Shown: piece by piece, positions 44,750 to 54,591 of the stretch | How positions within the stretch are numbered: the first letter of the stretch is position 1 | Layout of the letters: each line of letters opens with the position of its first letter | From: an uncultured Campylobacter sp. | Lineage (GTDB): Bacteria > Campylobacterota > Campylobacteria > Campylobacterales > Campylobacteraceae | Assembly (NCBI GenBank): GCA_934728065.1 | Contig: CAKVDW010000011.1 | Location: 5,165 to 69,164, forward strand | Direction: 5' to 3' | DNA length: 64,000 nt | Notes under the pieces: model-generated | The model's database searches: none | What the model saw: the letters and a program-made list of their open reading frames with translations, nothing else | What the model was told of the DNA's origin: nothing | Made by a program: the position numbers and the translations under genes

Positions 44750-45949
44750 TTATTTTCTATACACTAAATTTTTAAATTCTTTACACTCAAAACCATTTTG
44801 GCTAAGACTGACCACACGCAAAAAGCCGCCTGCATCTATCTTTCCCTCACACAAAAACACCCTAGAGGCTATTTGTGTGGGTAATTTTTGTCTGTTGCGG
44901 TGTCCAAAAAGCTGATAGGTATTTTTGGGCGTGTTTTGGCAAAACTGCTCGGCAATAATTTTACTCTCCTCATAAGTGCCAATGCCCCAAATAAAATCCT
45001 CACTTGGAATAAAACTCAAATTTTGCAAATTTTTAGGCAAAAAATTTAATCCTCCGTGCGAACAAAAAATGATTTTATCATCAAATTCATAACAAAAGCA
45101 CTCTTTAAAATAAGGATAAAGCTTTTTGGTATCTTGTGGGGTAATGTTGGCTCGCCTAAAGTCTCTTATAGTGTTTTCGTTAAATTCTTTAGAACTTGAA
45201 ATTTCGCCATTTGACCATTTTATCAAATGCCTTTCGTGGTTGCCCTCAAGTAAAATGACATTATCCAAATCCTTAATTTTAAGCAACCACTTAATCACCT
45301 TATCATTTTCTATGCCCCTGTCAATATAATCACCCAAAAAAATGTAAAATTCATCTTTTTTTATTTTAGAGATTGCTTTATTTAGCACAGTAAAACAGCC
45401 CTGAATATCGCCTATGTGATGAATTTTTTTATAAGCATTTAAATTGCTTATTTTATAAAGGCAACTTTTCCATTCGTTTGGTTTTAAGACTGTGTATTTT
45501 TTTGAAATTTTTTCCTTTTCAAGCGAATAATCAATAGCCTCAAGTATGTGTTCAGGGATAAAAATGCCTGTTTGATGAGCTAGGGCTAAATTTTTTTCCT
45601 TGCATTCTTCAAGGTTTAAAGAATTAAAATCGATAATAAAAAGCTCGTAGCGGTATTTATCAGCCAAAGTTTTATACTCTTTAAGCAAGGAGTTGTTGGC
45701 ATTTGGAGCATTAACAACGCAAAATTCGCCCTTGTTCATTCGCAGCTCCAAAAAATCAAACAAGGTCTTAAGGATACTGCTTGCATTACGGTAATCAAGG
45801 CTTTTATACCCATTACTAAGCACCTTATATCCACCAGCTAAAAACCTCAACTCCTCAAGGTCTAAAGTGTGGGGCGTAAGATTATTTTCAGCCAAAAAAA
45901 GTTTTTGTCCGTTAAAATAATTTCCGCGTAAAATCAGCAAAATTCTCAA
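44750..45949 (-). CDS. Pnkp-like protein: degenerate kinase domain fused to a calcineurin-type phosphatase
   Basis: A 399-residue two-domain protein. Residues 1-155 look like the polynucleotide-kinase-type P-loop fold (NAPNANNSLLKEYKTLADKY, then FIIDFNSLNLEECKEKNLAL), but the P-loop reads RGNYFNGQKLF: Gln15 and Lys16 stand where GK[ST] should be, and the lid arginines are also missing. Residues 175-399 are a metallophosphatase with GDIQGCF (180-186), GDYIDRG (206-212), GNHER (236-240), SHGG and GHRN, close to ApaH/PrpE/Pnkp phosphatases. It may act in RNA end repair or dinucleotide hydrolysis. Monocistronic, minus strand. Confidence 0.8.
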   Translation of the reverse strand: MRILLILRGNYFNGQKLFLAENNLTPHTLDLEELRFLAGGYKVLSNGYKSLDYRNASSILKTLFDFLELRMNKGEFCVVNAPNANNSLLKEYKTLADKYRYELFIIDFNSLNLEECKEKNLALAHQTGIFIPEHILEAIDYSLEKEKISKKYTVLKPNEWKSCLYKISNLNAYKKIHHIGDIQGCFTVLNKAISKIKKDEFYIFLGDYIDRGIENDKVIKWLLKIKDLDNVILLEGNHERHLIKWSNGEISSSKEFNENTIRDFRRANITPQDTKKLYPYFKECFCYEFDDKIIFCSHGGLNFLPKNLQNLSFIPSEDFIWGIGTYEESKIIAEQFCQNTPKNTYQLFGHRNRQKLPTQIASRVFLCEGKIDAGGFLRVVSLSQNGFECKEFKNLVYRK

Positions 45950-46025
45950 ATTTCTATCCTAAAAATATAAAATTTCTTTGAGATTTTAGCAAAAAAAGAT
46001 TGATAATATCTTAAGAAAAAAGACA

Positions 46026-46054
46026 AATCAAGCAAGTTTAAAACTTGCTTGATT
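46026..46054 (-). terminator. Terminator of the PepSY-like gene
   Basis: AATCAAGCAAGTTT and AAACTTGCTTGATT form a 14-bp inverted repeat with one base between, effectively a 12-bp stem with a five-base loop. It is followed on the minus strand by GTCTTTTTTC. Confidence 0.85.
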
Positions 46055-46115
46055 ATTCAACTTAATGAAAAGGCTTAAGCAAAGAAAATTAGCCCTTATA
46101 ACATAGCTTTTTTTC

Positions 46116-46424
46116 TTAATCATCCCATTTTTGACCCAAAAAATTGCCATTTCTGTCAAAGTGCATTTCCATTCTATTGCTTAATTCTATCTCATAGCCA
46201 TACGCTTCCCAATCTATATCAATGATAAAGGCACCAGGATACATTTTTTGTATGGTATTTGTTATCTTTTGCGGCAAACCGTGAAAATTTTGCTGCGGAT
46301 AAGCTGGCTGCATATAAGGCTGTGGTGCAGGAGCTGCCACAGGTGCTTGAGTTTGTTGGCTAGGATTTGCCAAAACGCTGGTTGTGCTTAAAGCCAAAAC
46401 GGCAATAAGAAATTTTGTTTTCAT
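46116..46424 (-). CDS. PepSY-like periplasmic protein
   Basis: A 102-residue exported protein: signal peptide MKTKFLIAVLALSTTSVLAN, then a Pro/Gln/Ala-rich linker (QQTQAPVAAPAPQPYMQPAY), then a PepSY-like beta domain (KITNTIQKMYPGAFIIDIDW and YEIELSNRMEMHFDRNGNFL). Proteins of this group often bind or inhibit periplasmic targets; the target is unknown. It has a ribosome site AAGGAG and a strong terminator. Confidence 0.8.
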   Translation of the reverse strand: MKTKFLIAVLALSTTSVLANPSQQTQAPVAAPAPQPYMQPAYPQQNFHGLPQKITNTIQKMYPGAFIIDIDWEAYGYEIELSNRMEMHFDRNGNFLGQKWDD

Positions 46425-46534
46425 AGAAACTCCTTAAAATATTTTTGTAAAGTGATTTTAGTATTTTTGTGTGAAGTGAGCGTGAAATTTTAAATTTTAA
46501 ATTAAAAAAAAGCTAAATGCCAAAAAGAAGGCTT

Positions 46535-47611
46535 TTAGCCGTTCTTTCTAGCAAATTCTTTCATAAATTCCACAAGAGTTTGGCACTGCTCTAAGGTGAT
46601 GGCGTTGTAAAGGCTCGCACGAATGCCGCCCAAAAGGCGGTGTCCCTTAAGCCCTATCATACCAGCCTTTTCAGCCTCTTGCACGAAAAGCGGCTCTAAA
46701 TCAGCATTTGCCGCGACATTAAAGCTCACATTCATCAGCGAACGCGAGTTTGGCTCGCTATGCCCCTTGTAAAAACCGCCGCTAGTGTCGATACACTCAT
46801 ACACAAGCCTTGCTTTGGCTTGATTTTGCTCGTTGATAGCATCAAGCCCGCCTTGTGCGGCAAGCCACTGCATTTCAAGGGCAAACATATATATCGCAAA
46901 GGTGGGTGGGGTATTAAAAAGTGAGTTGTTTTCGCTATGAACGGCGTATTTAAGCATACTTGGGACATTTTTAGCCGCGCTTTTTTCTATCATATCTTTA
47001 CGCATAAAAACGCACGCCAGCCCTGAAATGCCAGCGTTTTTTTGCACTCCGCCATAAAAAATAGCTATATCGCTAAAATCAACCTTGCGCGAAAAAAAAT
47101 CGCTTGACGCATCGACAATAAGCGGGGCTTTGCTCTTTGGATAGCTCTTATACTGCGTGCCGTAAATGGTGTTGTTCGAGCAAATGTAGGTATAATCAGC
47201 ATTTTGGCTAAAATTCACCTCAGGGATAAAGCTAAATTTAGCGTCCTCACTGCTTGCTACAACCTTGACATTTGCGCCCAAAATTTGAGCTTCTTTTATC
47301 GCCTTTTTCGTCCAAACGCCCGTGTGAGCGTATTCACACACGCCACCATCGCTGAAATTCATCGGCACCATCGCAAACTGCAAGCTCGCCCCGCCTTGCA
47401 AAAACAGCACCTCATAATCATCATTCAGCCCATAAAGCTCTTTTGCCTTACTCATCGCGCCAAAATGCACTTCCTCAAAGATTTTGGTGCGGTGGCTTAT
47501 CTCCATTATCGAAAAGCCCTTGCCTTGATAATCATAAAGCTCATCTTGCGCCCTTTTTAGCACGCTTTCAGGCAGTGTTGAAGGTCCTGCGCTAAAATTG
47601 ATTTTTCTCAT
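46535..47611 (-). CDS. serC: Phosphoserine aminotransferase
   Basis: A 358-residue PLP enzyme of serine and pyridoxine synthesis. It starts [20 protein letters not shown], has [17 protein letters not shown], the PLP lysine in [13 protein letters not shown] and the C-terminal [15 protein letters not shown]. Full length for the family. It is the neighbour expected downstream of xseA in C. jejuni (Cj0326), but here a TonB receptor gene lies between. Confidence 0.97.
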   Translation of the reverse strand: MRKINFSAGPSTLPESVLKRAQDELYDYQGKGFSIMEISHRTKIFEEVHFGAMSKAKELYGLNDDYEVLFLQGGASLQFAMVPMNFSDGGVCEYAHTGVWTKKAIKEAQILGANVKVVASSEDAKFSFIPEVNFSQNADYTYICSNNTIYGTQYKSYPKSKAPLIVDASSDFFSRKVDFSDIAIFYGGVQKNAGISGLACVFMRKDMIEKSAAKNVPSMLKYAVHSENNSLFNTPPTFAIYMFALEMQWLAAQGGLDAINEQNQAKARLVYECIDTSGGFYKGHSEPNSRSLMNVSFNVAANADLEPLFVQEAEKAGMIGLKGHRLLGGIRASLYNAITLEQCQTLVEFMKEFARKNG

Positions 47612-47763
47612 TCTTGTCCTTTTGCGAAAATTTGGCTTTCATTATAGCAAAAAAAGCTGTGATTTGGTTAAATGGTTTGCTTTAACGCAAAATGAACTTA
47701 AATTTGCACTATCCACACGAATTCTTTGAAAAATGCAAATTTTCTCAGCCATAAACTCAAAAT

Positions 47764-50193
47764 TCAATACCTTAAATTCGCTTTGATAAAATAGCTTCGT
47801 CCCGTGCCTATGATATAGCCATAGTTTAATATAGTGTCGATTTTGTCAAGGTTGTAATAATCATAATAAAAAGTATCATTAATATTTCTCACCCCAGCAT
47901 TGAGGCTAAAGGTCTTAAATTTAACAGTTAAGCCCACATCAGTGATAAAATAAGGCTCTAAACTCTCATCAATCTCCCTTTCTAGCAAAATCCTATCCGC
48001 AGAAAACTGTGGCACATTGTTCGCATTTGTAACAGGTATTTTGTGGGTGATTTTTTGCGCCCCAAAAAAGCTTGTTTGTGTCCAAAAACTCAACCAAGGA
48101 AAAAGCTCTAAATTTGCTCCCAAAGTTGCTTTGTAAGCGTAGCTATAAGGAAGTTGTTGCCATTTTTTATCGAAAAATTCAGCTCTCATCGTGCTTAAAC
48201 TCTCATTTAAGGCTATTTTACCGTTAAAAAGGTATTGCTCAAAAGCTAGCTCAATGCCCATTCTGCGAGTCTTTTCATAGTTATTGTAAGGGTTTGGCTC
48301 ACCTGTAAAAATGTCCGTGCTGTTTATGGAATTTGAACGAACATCAATTGTTGGATTATAATTTCTCATCATATAAAATTCGTTTTTTGTTAAGGTGTAA
48401 AAGGCATTTGCGCTTAAAAGTAAGGTCAAGTTTTCACTCGTAAAAAAGTCCTTAAAACCAAATTCAAAGCTATCATAACTTTCATTAGAATTTATAGGCT
48501 CATAATTTATATCCACTAAATTCGCATTTGTTGCATTAGCAACAGTTCTTGCGTTGCTAAATTTTCTTTGCGCAACGGGTGGCAAAGAAGTATAGCCTCT
48601 TTGATACATCATATACAAAAGCCCTGAACTTGAATACATAAAACTTGGCACAAGTTCAAAAGCGAGATGATTTTTGCTTTGTGAGCCGTTATAATTTTCA
48701 TTCATTAAAGCCTCTGTGGTAGCGTTGAATGGGCTATTTGGGGTGTTTTGTTGCGTTTTGAATGAAATGTTCTTATGAATGCCTTGTATATCAAGCTTCG
48801 TGTTACTTAACTCATATCTAGCCCCTGTCTTTATGGAAAATCTTTCGTTAAAATCATATCTTTCAAAGGCATAAATGGCATTTGTAAGCCTTGTGCTTTG
48901 ATTTTTCGCAAAGCTGTCAAAAAGATAGTTTAAAACAACACTATTTGTGTGATTAAATCCAAACACCACCCAAAGCTGGTCATTTGTTAATTCCCTTGCG
49001 ACAACACTTTTACCCCTTTCATATAAACTTTGTGTGCCAAGTTCAAATTTACCATTTTTGTGGGCTAAATCAAATTTTAAATTCAGTCCATATTTTGACT
49101 CATCAAAAGAAGAACCGCCGTAATTTTTTGACATATCCTTAAAAACAAGCCCTGAAAATTCCATATAATCATTGCTTAAATCATCATTTGGCTTGTATTT
49201 TATTTGATTAAAATGCAAAAAGCTGTGAAGTGAAAATTTGGCATTTTGGTTAAGATAGCTTTGATATTTTAAACCCAAACTCAGTCTATCCTGTGTGATT
49301 ATGGGGGGGGGGGGGGTAGAATTTTGGCGATTTTGCTTGCTTGCGGAAATAGGTCCATTTGCTTTTAGACTATTCATCGCTGGGCGAGCTGAGTAAATTT
49401 TTTCTGGCGTGCTTCTAGCATTTGCCCTTCTTAATGCTTCTTGGTAGTTAGAATAATTCCCAAAGCCATTAAATTCGCCCCACTTGCTTTGAGTGTGGAA
49501 AAAATCAGCGTTTAAATTTAGGCTATCATAAGCATTAAAATCATAGTCAAGTGCTAGTTTGGTAGCTATTTGAGTAGCACTGTCGTTTTGTCTTTGTCCG
49601 CCAAGTTTAACATAGCCAAAGCCTAAATCAAGCAAATAGCTACCAAATCTATCCTTATAATGAATGTCGCCATTATAAGAACTTGCACTGTTTTCAATGA
49701 GGTTATATCCTGCACCTACGGCAAATACAGGATTTAAAAAGGGTGTAAAGGTTTCAATCTCCACCACACCGCCCTTTGCATTGCCACCATACAAAACAGA
49801 ACTAGAACCAAGTGTTAGCCTAATGCTTTGAATAAAGCTCGTGTTTATGGTATTTAGCGGAGAAAAGCCGTGTAAATTTTGCAAGCTGTTATCAATGGGA
49901 ATGCCGTTGAGATAAAATTTTGTGATTTTCATATTTCTTAAGGTTGGCATAGCTCCAAAGCCTGAATTTACAAAGCTTACTAAGGGCAAATAACGCAAAG
50001 CATCCTCACTCGTGGTGTAGTTTTTGTTTTGTAAAAAGCTCCCACTCATTTGGTAGCGATTTTGCGTAAAAATAAACTTGTCATCGTTAAAATCAACATT
50101 TGCTGTGCTAAACTCATCAAAACTTGAAGCCATAAAGCCATCAAAGCTAAAACTGTAAGACAGTATAAAAAGACTCAATAAAAACTTTTTCAT
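47764..50193 (-). CDS. TonB-dependent outer-membrane receptor, phase-variable, ON
   Basis: About 809 residues from the ATG at 50193 (a TTG just before it is less likely). Signal peptide KKFLLSLFILSYSFSF, a plug domain (NMKITKFYLNGIPIDNSLQN, SSSVLYGGNAKGGVVEIETF) and a long beta-barrel ending SYFIKANLRY with a C-terminal aromatic. A run of 14 C at 49316-49303 encodes Thr-Pro-Pro-Pro-Pro near residues 293-297, probably in an external loop; the present length is in frame. Ligand unknown (iron chelate, heme or other). It is inserted between xseA and serC. Confidence 0.85.
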   Translation of the reverse strand: MKKFLLSLFILSYSFSFDGFMASSFDEFSTANVDFNDDKFIFTQNRYQMSGSFLQNKNYTTSEDALRYLPLVSFVNSGFGAMPTLRNMKITKFYLNGIPIDNSLQNLHGFSPLNTINTSFIQSIRLTLGSSSVLYGGNAKGGVVEIETFTPFLNPVFAVGAGYNLIENSASSYNGDIHYKDRFGSYLLDLGFGYVKLGGQRQNDSATQIATKLALDYDFNAYDSLNLNADFFHTQSKWGEFNGFGNYSNYQEALRRANARSTPEKIYSARPAMNSLKANGPISASKQNRQNSTPPPPIITQDRLSLGLKYQSYLNQNAKFSLHSFLHFNQIKYKPNDDLSNDYMEFSGLVFKDMSKNYGGSSFDESKYGLNLKFDLAHKNGKFELGTQSLYERGKSVVARELTNDQLWVVFGFNHTNSVVLNYLFDSFAKNQSTRLTNAIYAFERYDFNERFSIKTGARYELSNTKLDIQGIHKNISFKTQQNTPNSPFNATTEALMNENYNGSQSKNHLAFELVPSFMYSSSGLLYMMYQRGYTSLPPVAQRKFSNARTVANATNANLVDINYEPINSNESYDSFEFGFKDFFTSENLTLLLSANAFYTLTKNEFYMMRNYNPTIDVRSNSINSTDIFTGEPNPYNNYEKTRRMGIELAFEQYLFNGKIALNESLSTMRAEFFDKKWQQLPYSYAYKATLGANLELFPWLSFWTQTSFFGAQKITHKIPVTNANNVPQFSADRILLEREIDESLEPYFITDVGLTVKFKTFSLNAGVRNINDTFYYDYYNLDKIDTILNYGYIIGTGRSYFIKANLRY
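49303..49316. repeat. Homopolymer of 14 (C on the coding strand) in the TonB receptor gene
   Basis: Fourteen G on the plus strand. The coding strand reads TCTA then C14 then ATAATC, giving Thr and four Pro. A change of one base would truncate the receptor at about one third of its length. Confidence 0.93.
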
Positions 50194-50373
50194 CAAAAAA
50201 ATCCCATAAATTTATATAAAATCTTAATTTGAACCATTAAAAATAAAAGCAATGAATTTTATAAAAGCGATAAGTTTCATACTTTCAAATTAAATTAACG
50301 ATAAGCATATCTTTGCTTTTGCTTACTGCATCTTTAATGGCAAATTATATAATCTTTTGATTTTACGCAAAAT

Positions 50374-51537
50374 TCACAAAATTTTAGCTTCTTTGCCTAA
50401 ATTTTGTGAATGCAAGGTGATTATATCATCTTTGTGTAAATGTTCAAGCAACACGGTTTTGCCGTCCTTTTTAAGCGACACAAAAGCCTTGCTTTTTTCA
50501 AAAAAATGCGCGTGCTGTGAAAAAGCCTGCTCGCACTGCTTTAATTTTAGCGCGCCCTGCTCGAATTTCGCGCTTAAATTCAGCTCAAAATGATGGCATA
50601 AAAAGCCTAAATTTGCGAGCTTTTCACTGATGATTTTGCTTAAAGAGTTTGCTTTTAAGAGCTTTTGGAGTGAATTTAGCTCGTTTTGTAGCGATGAAAG
50701 CTTGTTTTGCATTAAATTTTTAAATTTATCATCAAGCAAATCAAGGCTTTGAGCTAAATCGTTCTTGCTTGAAAAGCACATATCTATGGCTGCGCTGGGT
50801 GTTGGTGCGCGTAAATCTGCGACAAAATCGCTGATGACATAGTCTATCTCGTGTCCTATGGCTGAGATTATGGGCGTTTGGGCGTTGTAAATGGCGCGGG
50901 CTAAGCCCTCGTCATTAAAGCAAAACAAATCCTCCCTGCTGCCCCCGCCCCTTGCGATGATGATGAAATCAAGCCCTATTAAATCCGCTTTTTGTAGGGC
51001 TTTGATGAGAGAATTTGGCGCGCTTACCCCTTGCGTAAGGGCGTTAAAGATGAAAAATTTAGCTAAAAAGCACTCTTTTTGGCTGATGAGCTTCATCATA
51101 TCTTGCAAAGCCGCCGAAGTAAAACTTGTGATGATGCCCACTTTCACAGGGTGAGCGGGAATTTGCTTTTTGTGAGCGTTGTCAAAAAGCCCCTCTTTTT
51201 CAAGCCTTTCTTTAAGGGCTAAAAATTTCGCCTCCAAGTCCCCAGCACCAGCCTTTTTAAGCTCTTTGGCGATGAACTGAAAACGCCCGCTTGCCTCATA
51301 CAAGCTCACAAAGCCCACTAAATCGACTAAATCCCCAACTTGTGGCTTGAAATTCACACGCGAATTTGCGCCCTTAAACATAGCACAAGCAAGGCTTGCT
51401 TTCTCGTCTTTAAGCTCGAAATACCAATGCCCTGAATTATGCAGGGTGATTTTTGAAATCTCCCCACTCAAAGCTATGTCATCAAAATGCGCTTCAAGCA
51501 GGCTTTTTGCCTTTAAATTCAGCTCACTGACAGTCAT
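50374..51537 (-). CDS. xseA: Exodeoxyribonuclease VII large subunit
   Basis: A 387-residue XseA with an N-terminal OB-fold domain (VSELNLKAKSLLEAHFDDIA, SGHWYFELKDEKASLACAMF) and the catalytic domain (VGIITSFTSAALQDM, IIARGGGSREDLFCFNDEGL, ISAIGHEIDYVISDFVADLR), then a coiled coil. It degrades single-stranded DNA and takes part in mismatch repair. Overlaps ubiE by four bases; third gene of perR-ubiE-xseA. Confidence 0.95.
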   Translation of the reverse strand: MTVSELNLKAKSLLEAHFDDIALSGEISKITLHNSGHWYFELKDEKASLACAMFKGANSRVNFKPQVGDLVDLVGFVSLYEASGRFQFIAKELKKAGAGDLEAKFLALKERLEKEGLFDNAHKKQIPAHPVKVGIITSFTSAALQDMMKLISQKECFLAKFFIFNALTQGVSAPNSLIKALQKADLIGLDFIIIARGGGSREDLFCFNDEGLARAIYNAQTPIISAIGHEIDYVISDFVADLRAPTPSAAIDMCFSSKNDLAQSLDLLDDKFKNLMQNKLSSLQNELNSLQKLLKANSLSKIISEKLANLGFLCHHFELNLSAKFEQGALKLKQCEQAFSQHAHFFEKSKAFVSLKKDGKTVLLEHLHKDDIITLHSQNLGKEAKIL

Positions 51538-52259
51538 TTGCTTTTACTAGCTTTTTGAGCAATAAACGCCGTGCTTATGCCAAGGCTAAAACTTTTGATT
51601 TTAAGGATACGAAAGTTTGCATTTTCAAGCTCTTTTGCCAACTCGTCCTTGCTTAAAAAGCCCTCAATCGAACTTGGCAAGTATTCATAAGCGGCTTGGT
51701 TTTTGCTCACTAATTTGCCTATTTTTGGCAAAATATAAGCAAGATAAAAATCTCTGCACCACGCCAAAAGCCCACCCTTGTCGCGTTTGGTAAATTCCAA
51801 AATCAGCAAAATGCCCTCATCTTTTAGCACTCTGTTAAATTCACTCAAAGCCTTTTGCCGCTCGGTAACATTTCGCAAGCCATAGCTTATACTCACAATG
51901 TCCGCACTGCCGTCCTTTACGGGCAACTCTTGCGCAAAAGCCTCTATAAATTCAAGCTTTTCAAACTTGCTTTTTGCGATTTCAAGCATAGCCGAGCTTG
52001 GGTCTATGCCCTTAATGCTTTGAATTTCCTTGTTAAATTCGGGGCATTTTTGCTGCCAAAGGGCTATCATATCGCCTGTGCCGCACGCTATGTCAAGTAT
52101 ATCAAGTTTTGCGGGCTTTATCAGGCTCAAAACGCTCTTTATGCCAGCATTTCGCCAGCTTGTATCCACGCCAAAGCTTAAAATTCGGTTAAGCTTGTCG
52201 TAAGTTGGCGCGATTTGATTAAACATCGCAACGATTTGTTCTTGTTTTTGCATACTCAC
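51534..52259 (-). CDS. ubiE: Demethylmenaquinone/ubiquinone methyltransferase
   Basis: A 241-residue SAM methyltransferase for the last step of menaquinone synthesis. It has the family blocks YDKLNRILSFGVDTSWR, LDIACGTGDMIALWQ (motif I), DIVSISYGLRNVTERQKAL and LEFTKRDKGGL. Four-base overlaps with perR upstream and xseA downstream show a compact operon, matching Cj0322-Cj0325 as I recall it. Confidence 0.95.
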   Translation of the reverse strand: MSMQKQEQIVAMFNQIAPTYDKLNRILSFGVDTSWRNAGIKSVLSLIKPAKLDILDIACGTGDMIALWQQKCPEFNKEIQSIKGIDPSSAMLEIAKSKFEKLEFIEAFAQELPVKDGSADIVSISYGLRNVTERQKALSEFNRVLKDEGILLILEFTKRDKGGLLAWCRDFYLAYILPKIGKLVSKNQAAYEYLPSSIEGFLSKDELAKELENANFRILKIKSFSLGISTAFIAQKASKSK

Positions 52260-52666
52260 CTACACTTTGGACAAACGCCCACATAAGCGGTAACAGCAAG
52301 CCTATCTATAATGTTTCCTAGCTTTTTTTCAAGCCCTTCTTGGTAATCAAGCGAATGAGTATCCTTGAAATTTAAATCCTGTATATGCCCGCAATTTGAA
52401 CAAACAATGTGAATGTGAGGCTCTTCATAAATATCATAATAGCTTTTTTGATTTGGGACATTAACCTCCACAACCAAACCTTGTTTTTCAAGCACACTAA
52501 GGTTTTTATACACGGTGGCTAAAGATATGGTTGGATATTCAGCTCTTATTTGCTCATAAAGCTCGTCAATGTTGGGGTGTTCGTGCTTTTTGAGAATTTT
52601 AAGCACACAAAGCCTTTGTGGTGTAGCCTTTAAATCGTGTTCTTTAAGTAAATTTAACAGTTCCAT
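52256..52666 (-). CDS. perR: Peroxide stress regulator PerR (Fur family)
   Basis: A 136-residue Fur-family repressor: winged helix (ATPQRLCVLKILKKHEHPNI, TISLATVYKNLSVLEKQGLV), metal site HIHIVCSNCGHIQDL and a C-terminal CPKC making up the structural zinc site. The position next to dxs and ubiE is that of C. jejuni PerR, which controls katA, ahpC and its own gene. A TTATTTAATAT-type imperfect palindrome near 52720-52735 could be its autoregulatory box. Confidence 0.92.
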   Translation of the reverse strand: MELLNLLKEHDLKATPQRLCVLKILKKHEHPNIDELYEQIRAEYPTISLATVYKNLSVLEKQGLVVEVNVPNQKSYYDIYEEPHIHIVCSNCGHIQDLNFKDTHSLDYQEGLEKKLGNIIDRLAVTAYVGVCPKCR

Positions 52667-52737
52667 AACAAACCTTGATATTTTCGTTTAATAATATCCA
52701 AAAAAGATTAAAAGAAGTTTATATTAAATAATATTTT

Positions 52738-54591
52738 TTATTCATTATAAGCTTTTTTTATCTTTTTGACTATAGATTCTACGCTTAAATTTAAAGATTT
52801 TTCCACCTCATCGGTGTTGCCGTGTTCGATGAATTTGTCCTCATACTCAAAACTTACAAGCCTTATGTGGTTTAAATTTGCTCTTTGTAAAAAGCTGGTG
52901 ATTAAAGAGCCTACGCCGCCGATTTTAGCACTTGGAGAAAAAACAAACCAAATTTTTGTTTTTTGGGCTAAATTTGCAAGCAAAGTTTCGTCCAAAGGCT
53001 TAGCAAAGATTAAATCAACCAAATTTGCATAATCTTTCCTGCCCTCTTTTTCACATTCGTCTAAAACAAGCTTTGCCGTGCCAACGCCTTGTCCGTAGCC
53101 TAAAAAGGCGATTTGGCTTGAATTTTCGCGCAAAATTTGCGCTTTGCCGAGTTTTATTTTAACAGCACCAAACTCATCATCAAGCAAAAAAGCCCCGCGC
53201 GGATAACGAAAGGCTAAACAACCCTTGTGAGAGTAAGCATAATCCATCACAGCCCTCATCATCGCCTCATCTCTTGGGGCTAAAAGCGTTAAATTTGGTA
53301 GTGGCGCAAGAAAACTCACATCAAAAGCACCTTGATGAGTCTCGCCGTCCTCGCCCACGATGCCTGCTCTATCCATAGCAAAGACGACATTTAAATTCAT
53401 AATCGCGCAGTCGTGTATCACTTGGTCATAGGCTCGTTGCAAAAAGGTAGAATAAATAGCAATAAAGGGCTTAAAGCCCTCTTTTGCCATAGCCGCCATC
53501 GAAGTAACGGCGTGCTGTTCGGCTATGGCGACATCCCAAAAGCGATTTGGATACTTTTCTATGAGCGCATCAAGTCCTGTGCCATTTGGCATAGCTGCGG
53601 TAACGCCTACTATATCGCTGTGTTTTTCGGCTAAATTCAGCAAATTTTGGCTAAAAAGCTCGGTAGCACTTTTTTTTGCGCCCGCTTTTTTGATGAACTC
53701 GCCTGTGCTTATGTCAAATGCCCCAACCCCGTGCCATTTAGCGTTTTTGCCCTCAGCTGGTGCGTAACCCTTGCCTTTTATGGTTTGAGTATGGACTATG
53801 CAAGGTTTTTTCATAGCCTTTGCCTTTTTGAAGGCACTTATCAACTCGCTCAAACCGTGTCCGTTTATAGGACCTATATATTCAAGTCCAAGCTCTTCAA
53901 ATAATATACCCGGCGTAATAAGCTTGAAACTCTCTTCAAACCGTTTTGCCATATAGGTTGCACTTTGTGGAAAATGCGTCAAAACGCTTTCAACACCTTT
54001 TTTAAATTTTTGATAAAATGAGCTTGCCATAGCACCTGAAAGGTGTTTAGAAATCACGCCTATGGGCTTACTTATGCTCATTTCATTGTCATTTAAGATG
54101 ATGACGCAAGGATACTTTTTATCCCCTAGCTCGTTTAAAGCCTCATACACCATACCCGCACTCATCGCGCCGTCTCCTATGAGTGCGACAGGAATTTTGT
54201 CCTCATTTTTAAGCGCGATAGCTTTACACGCGCCCACAAGCAAAGAAATAGAAGTGCTTGAATGCCCAGCTACAAAGTAATCGCCCTCATTTGGCTTAGT
54301 ATAACCACTTATACCGCCAAGTTTTCTTAAGCTTGAAAAGCTTTCTTGCCGACCTGTAAGCAATTTGTGCGTGTAAGCTTGATGAGAAACATCGAAAATA
54401 AAAGGCTCTTTTTCGTAGTCAAACACAGCGTGCATAGCTATGGTAAGCTCCACAGCTCCTAAATTTGAACTCAAATGCCCACCGTTTTGGCTTACTACTT
54501 TGATAATATTTTTACGAAATTTTAAAGCAAGACCTTCAAGCTCTTGTAAAGATAAGTTCTGTAAGCTTTTATACGGCTTAGCATATATCAT
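52738..54591 (-). CDS. dxs: 1-deoxy-D-xylulose-5-phosphate synthase
   Basis: A 617-residue thiamine-diphosphate enzyme for the first step of the MEP pathway. Visible blocks are NGGHLSSNLGAVELTIAMHA, FDVSHQAYTHKLLTGR, the ThDP/metal motif GDGAMSAGMVYEALNELGD and RAGIVGEDGETHQGAFDVSF. Full length. It overlaps fliH by four bases, so this isoprenoid gene is read with the flagellar fliF-fliG-fliH genes. Confidence 0.97.
   Translation of the reverse strand: MIYAKPYKSLQNLSLQELEGLALKFRKNIIKVVSQNGGHLSSNLGAVELTIAMHAVFDYEKEPFIFDVSHQAYTHKLLTGRQESFSSLRKLGGISGYTKPNEGDYFVAGHSSTSISLLVGACKAIALKNEDKIPVALIGDGAMSAGMVYEALNELGDKKYPCVIILNDNEMSISKPIGVISKHLSGAMASSFYQKFKKGVESVLTHFPQSATYMAKRFEESFKLITPGILFEELGLEYIGPINGHGLSELISAFKKAKAMKKPCIVHTQTIKGKGYAPAEGKNAKWHGVGAFDISTGEFIKKAGAKKSATELFSQNLLNLAEKHSDIVGVTAAMPNGTGLDALIEKYPNRFWDVAIAEQHAVTSMAAMAKEGFKPFIAIYSTFLQRAYDQVIHDCAIMNLNVVFAMDRAGIVGEDGETHQGAFDVSFLAPLPNLTLLAPRDEAMMRAVMDYAYSHKGCLAFRYPRGAFLLDDEFGAVKIKLGKAQILRENSSQIAFLGYGQGVGTAKLVLDECEKEGRKDYANLVDLIFAKPLDETLLANLAQKTKIWFVFSPSAKIGGVGSLITSFLQRANLNHIRLVSFEYEDKFIEHGNTDEVEKSLNLSVESIVKKIKKAYNE

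Noticed and set aside
50197..50373. Possible Fur box upstream of the TonB receptor (GATAAG and TTATC half-sites)
   Set aside because: No 19-bp palindrome close to the Fur consensus; half-sites alone are expected by chance in such AT-rich DNA.
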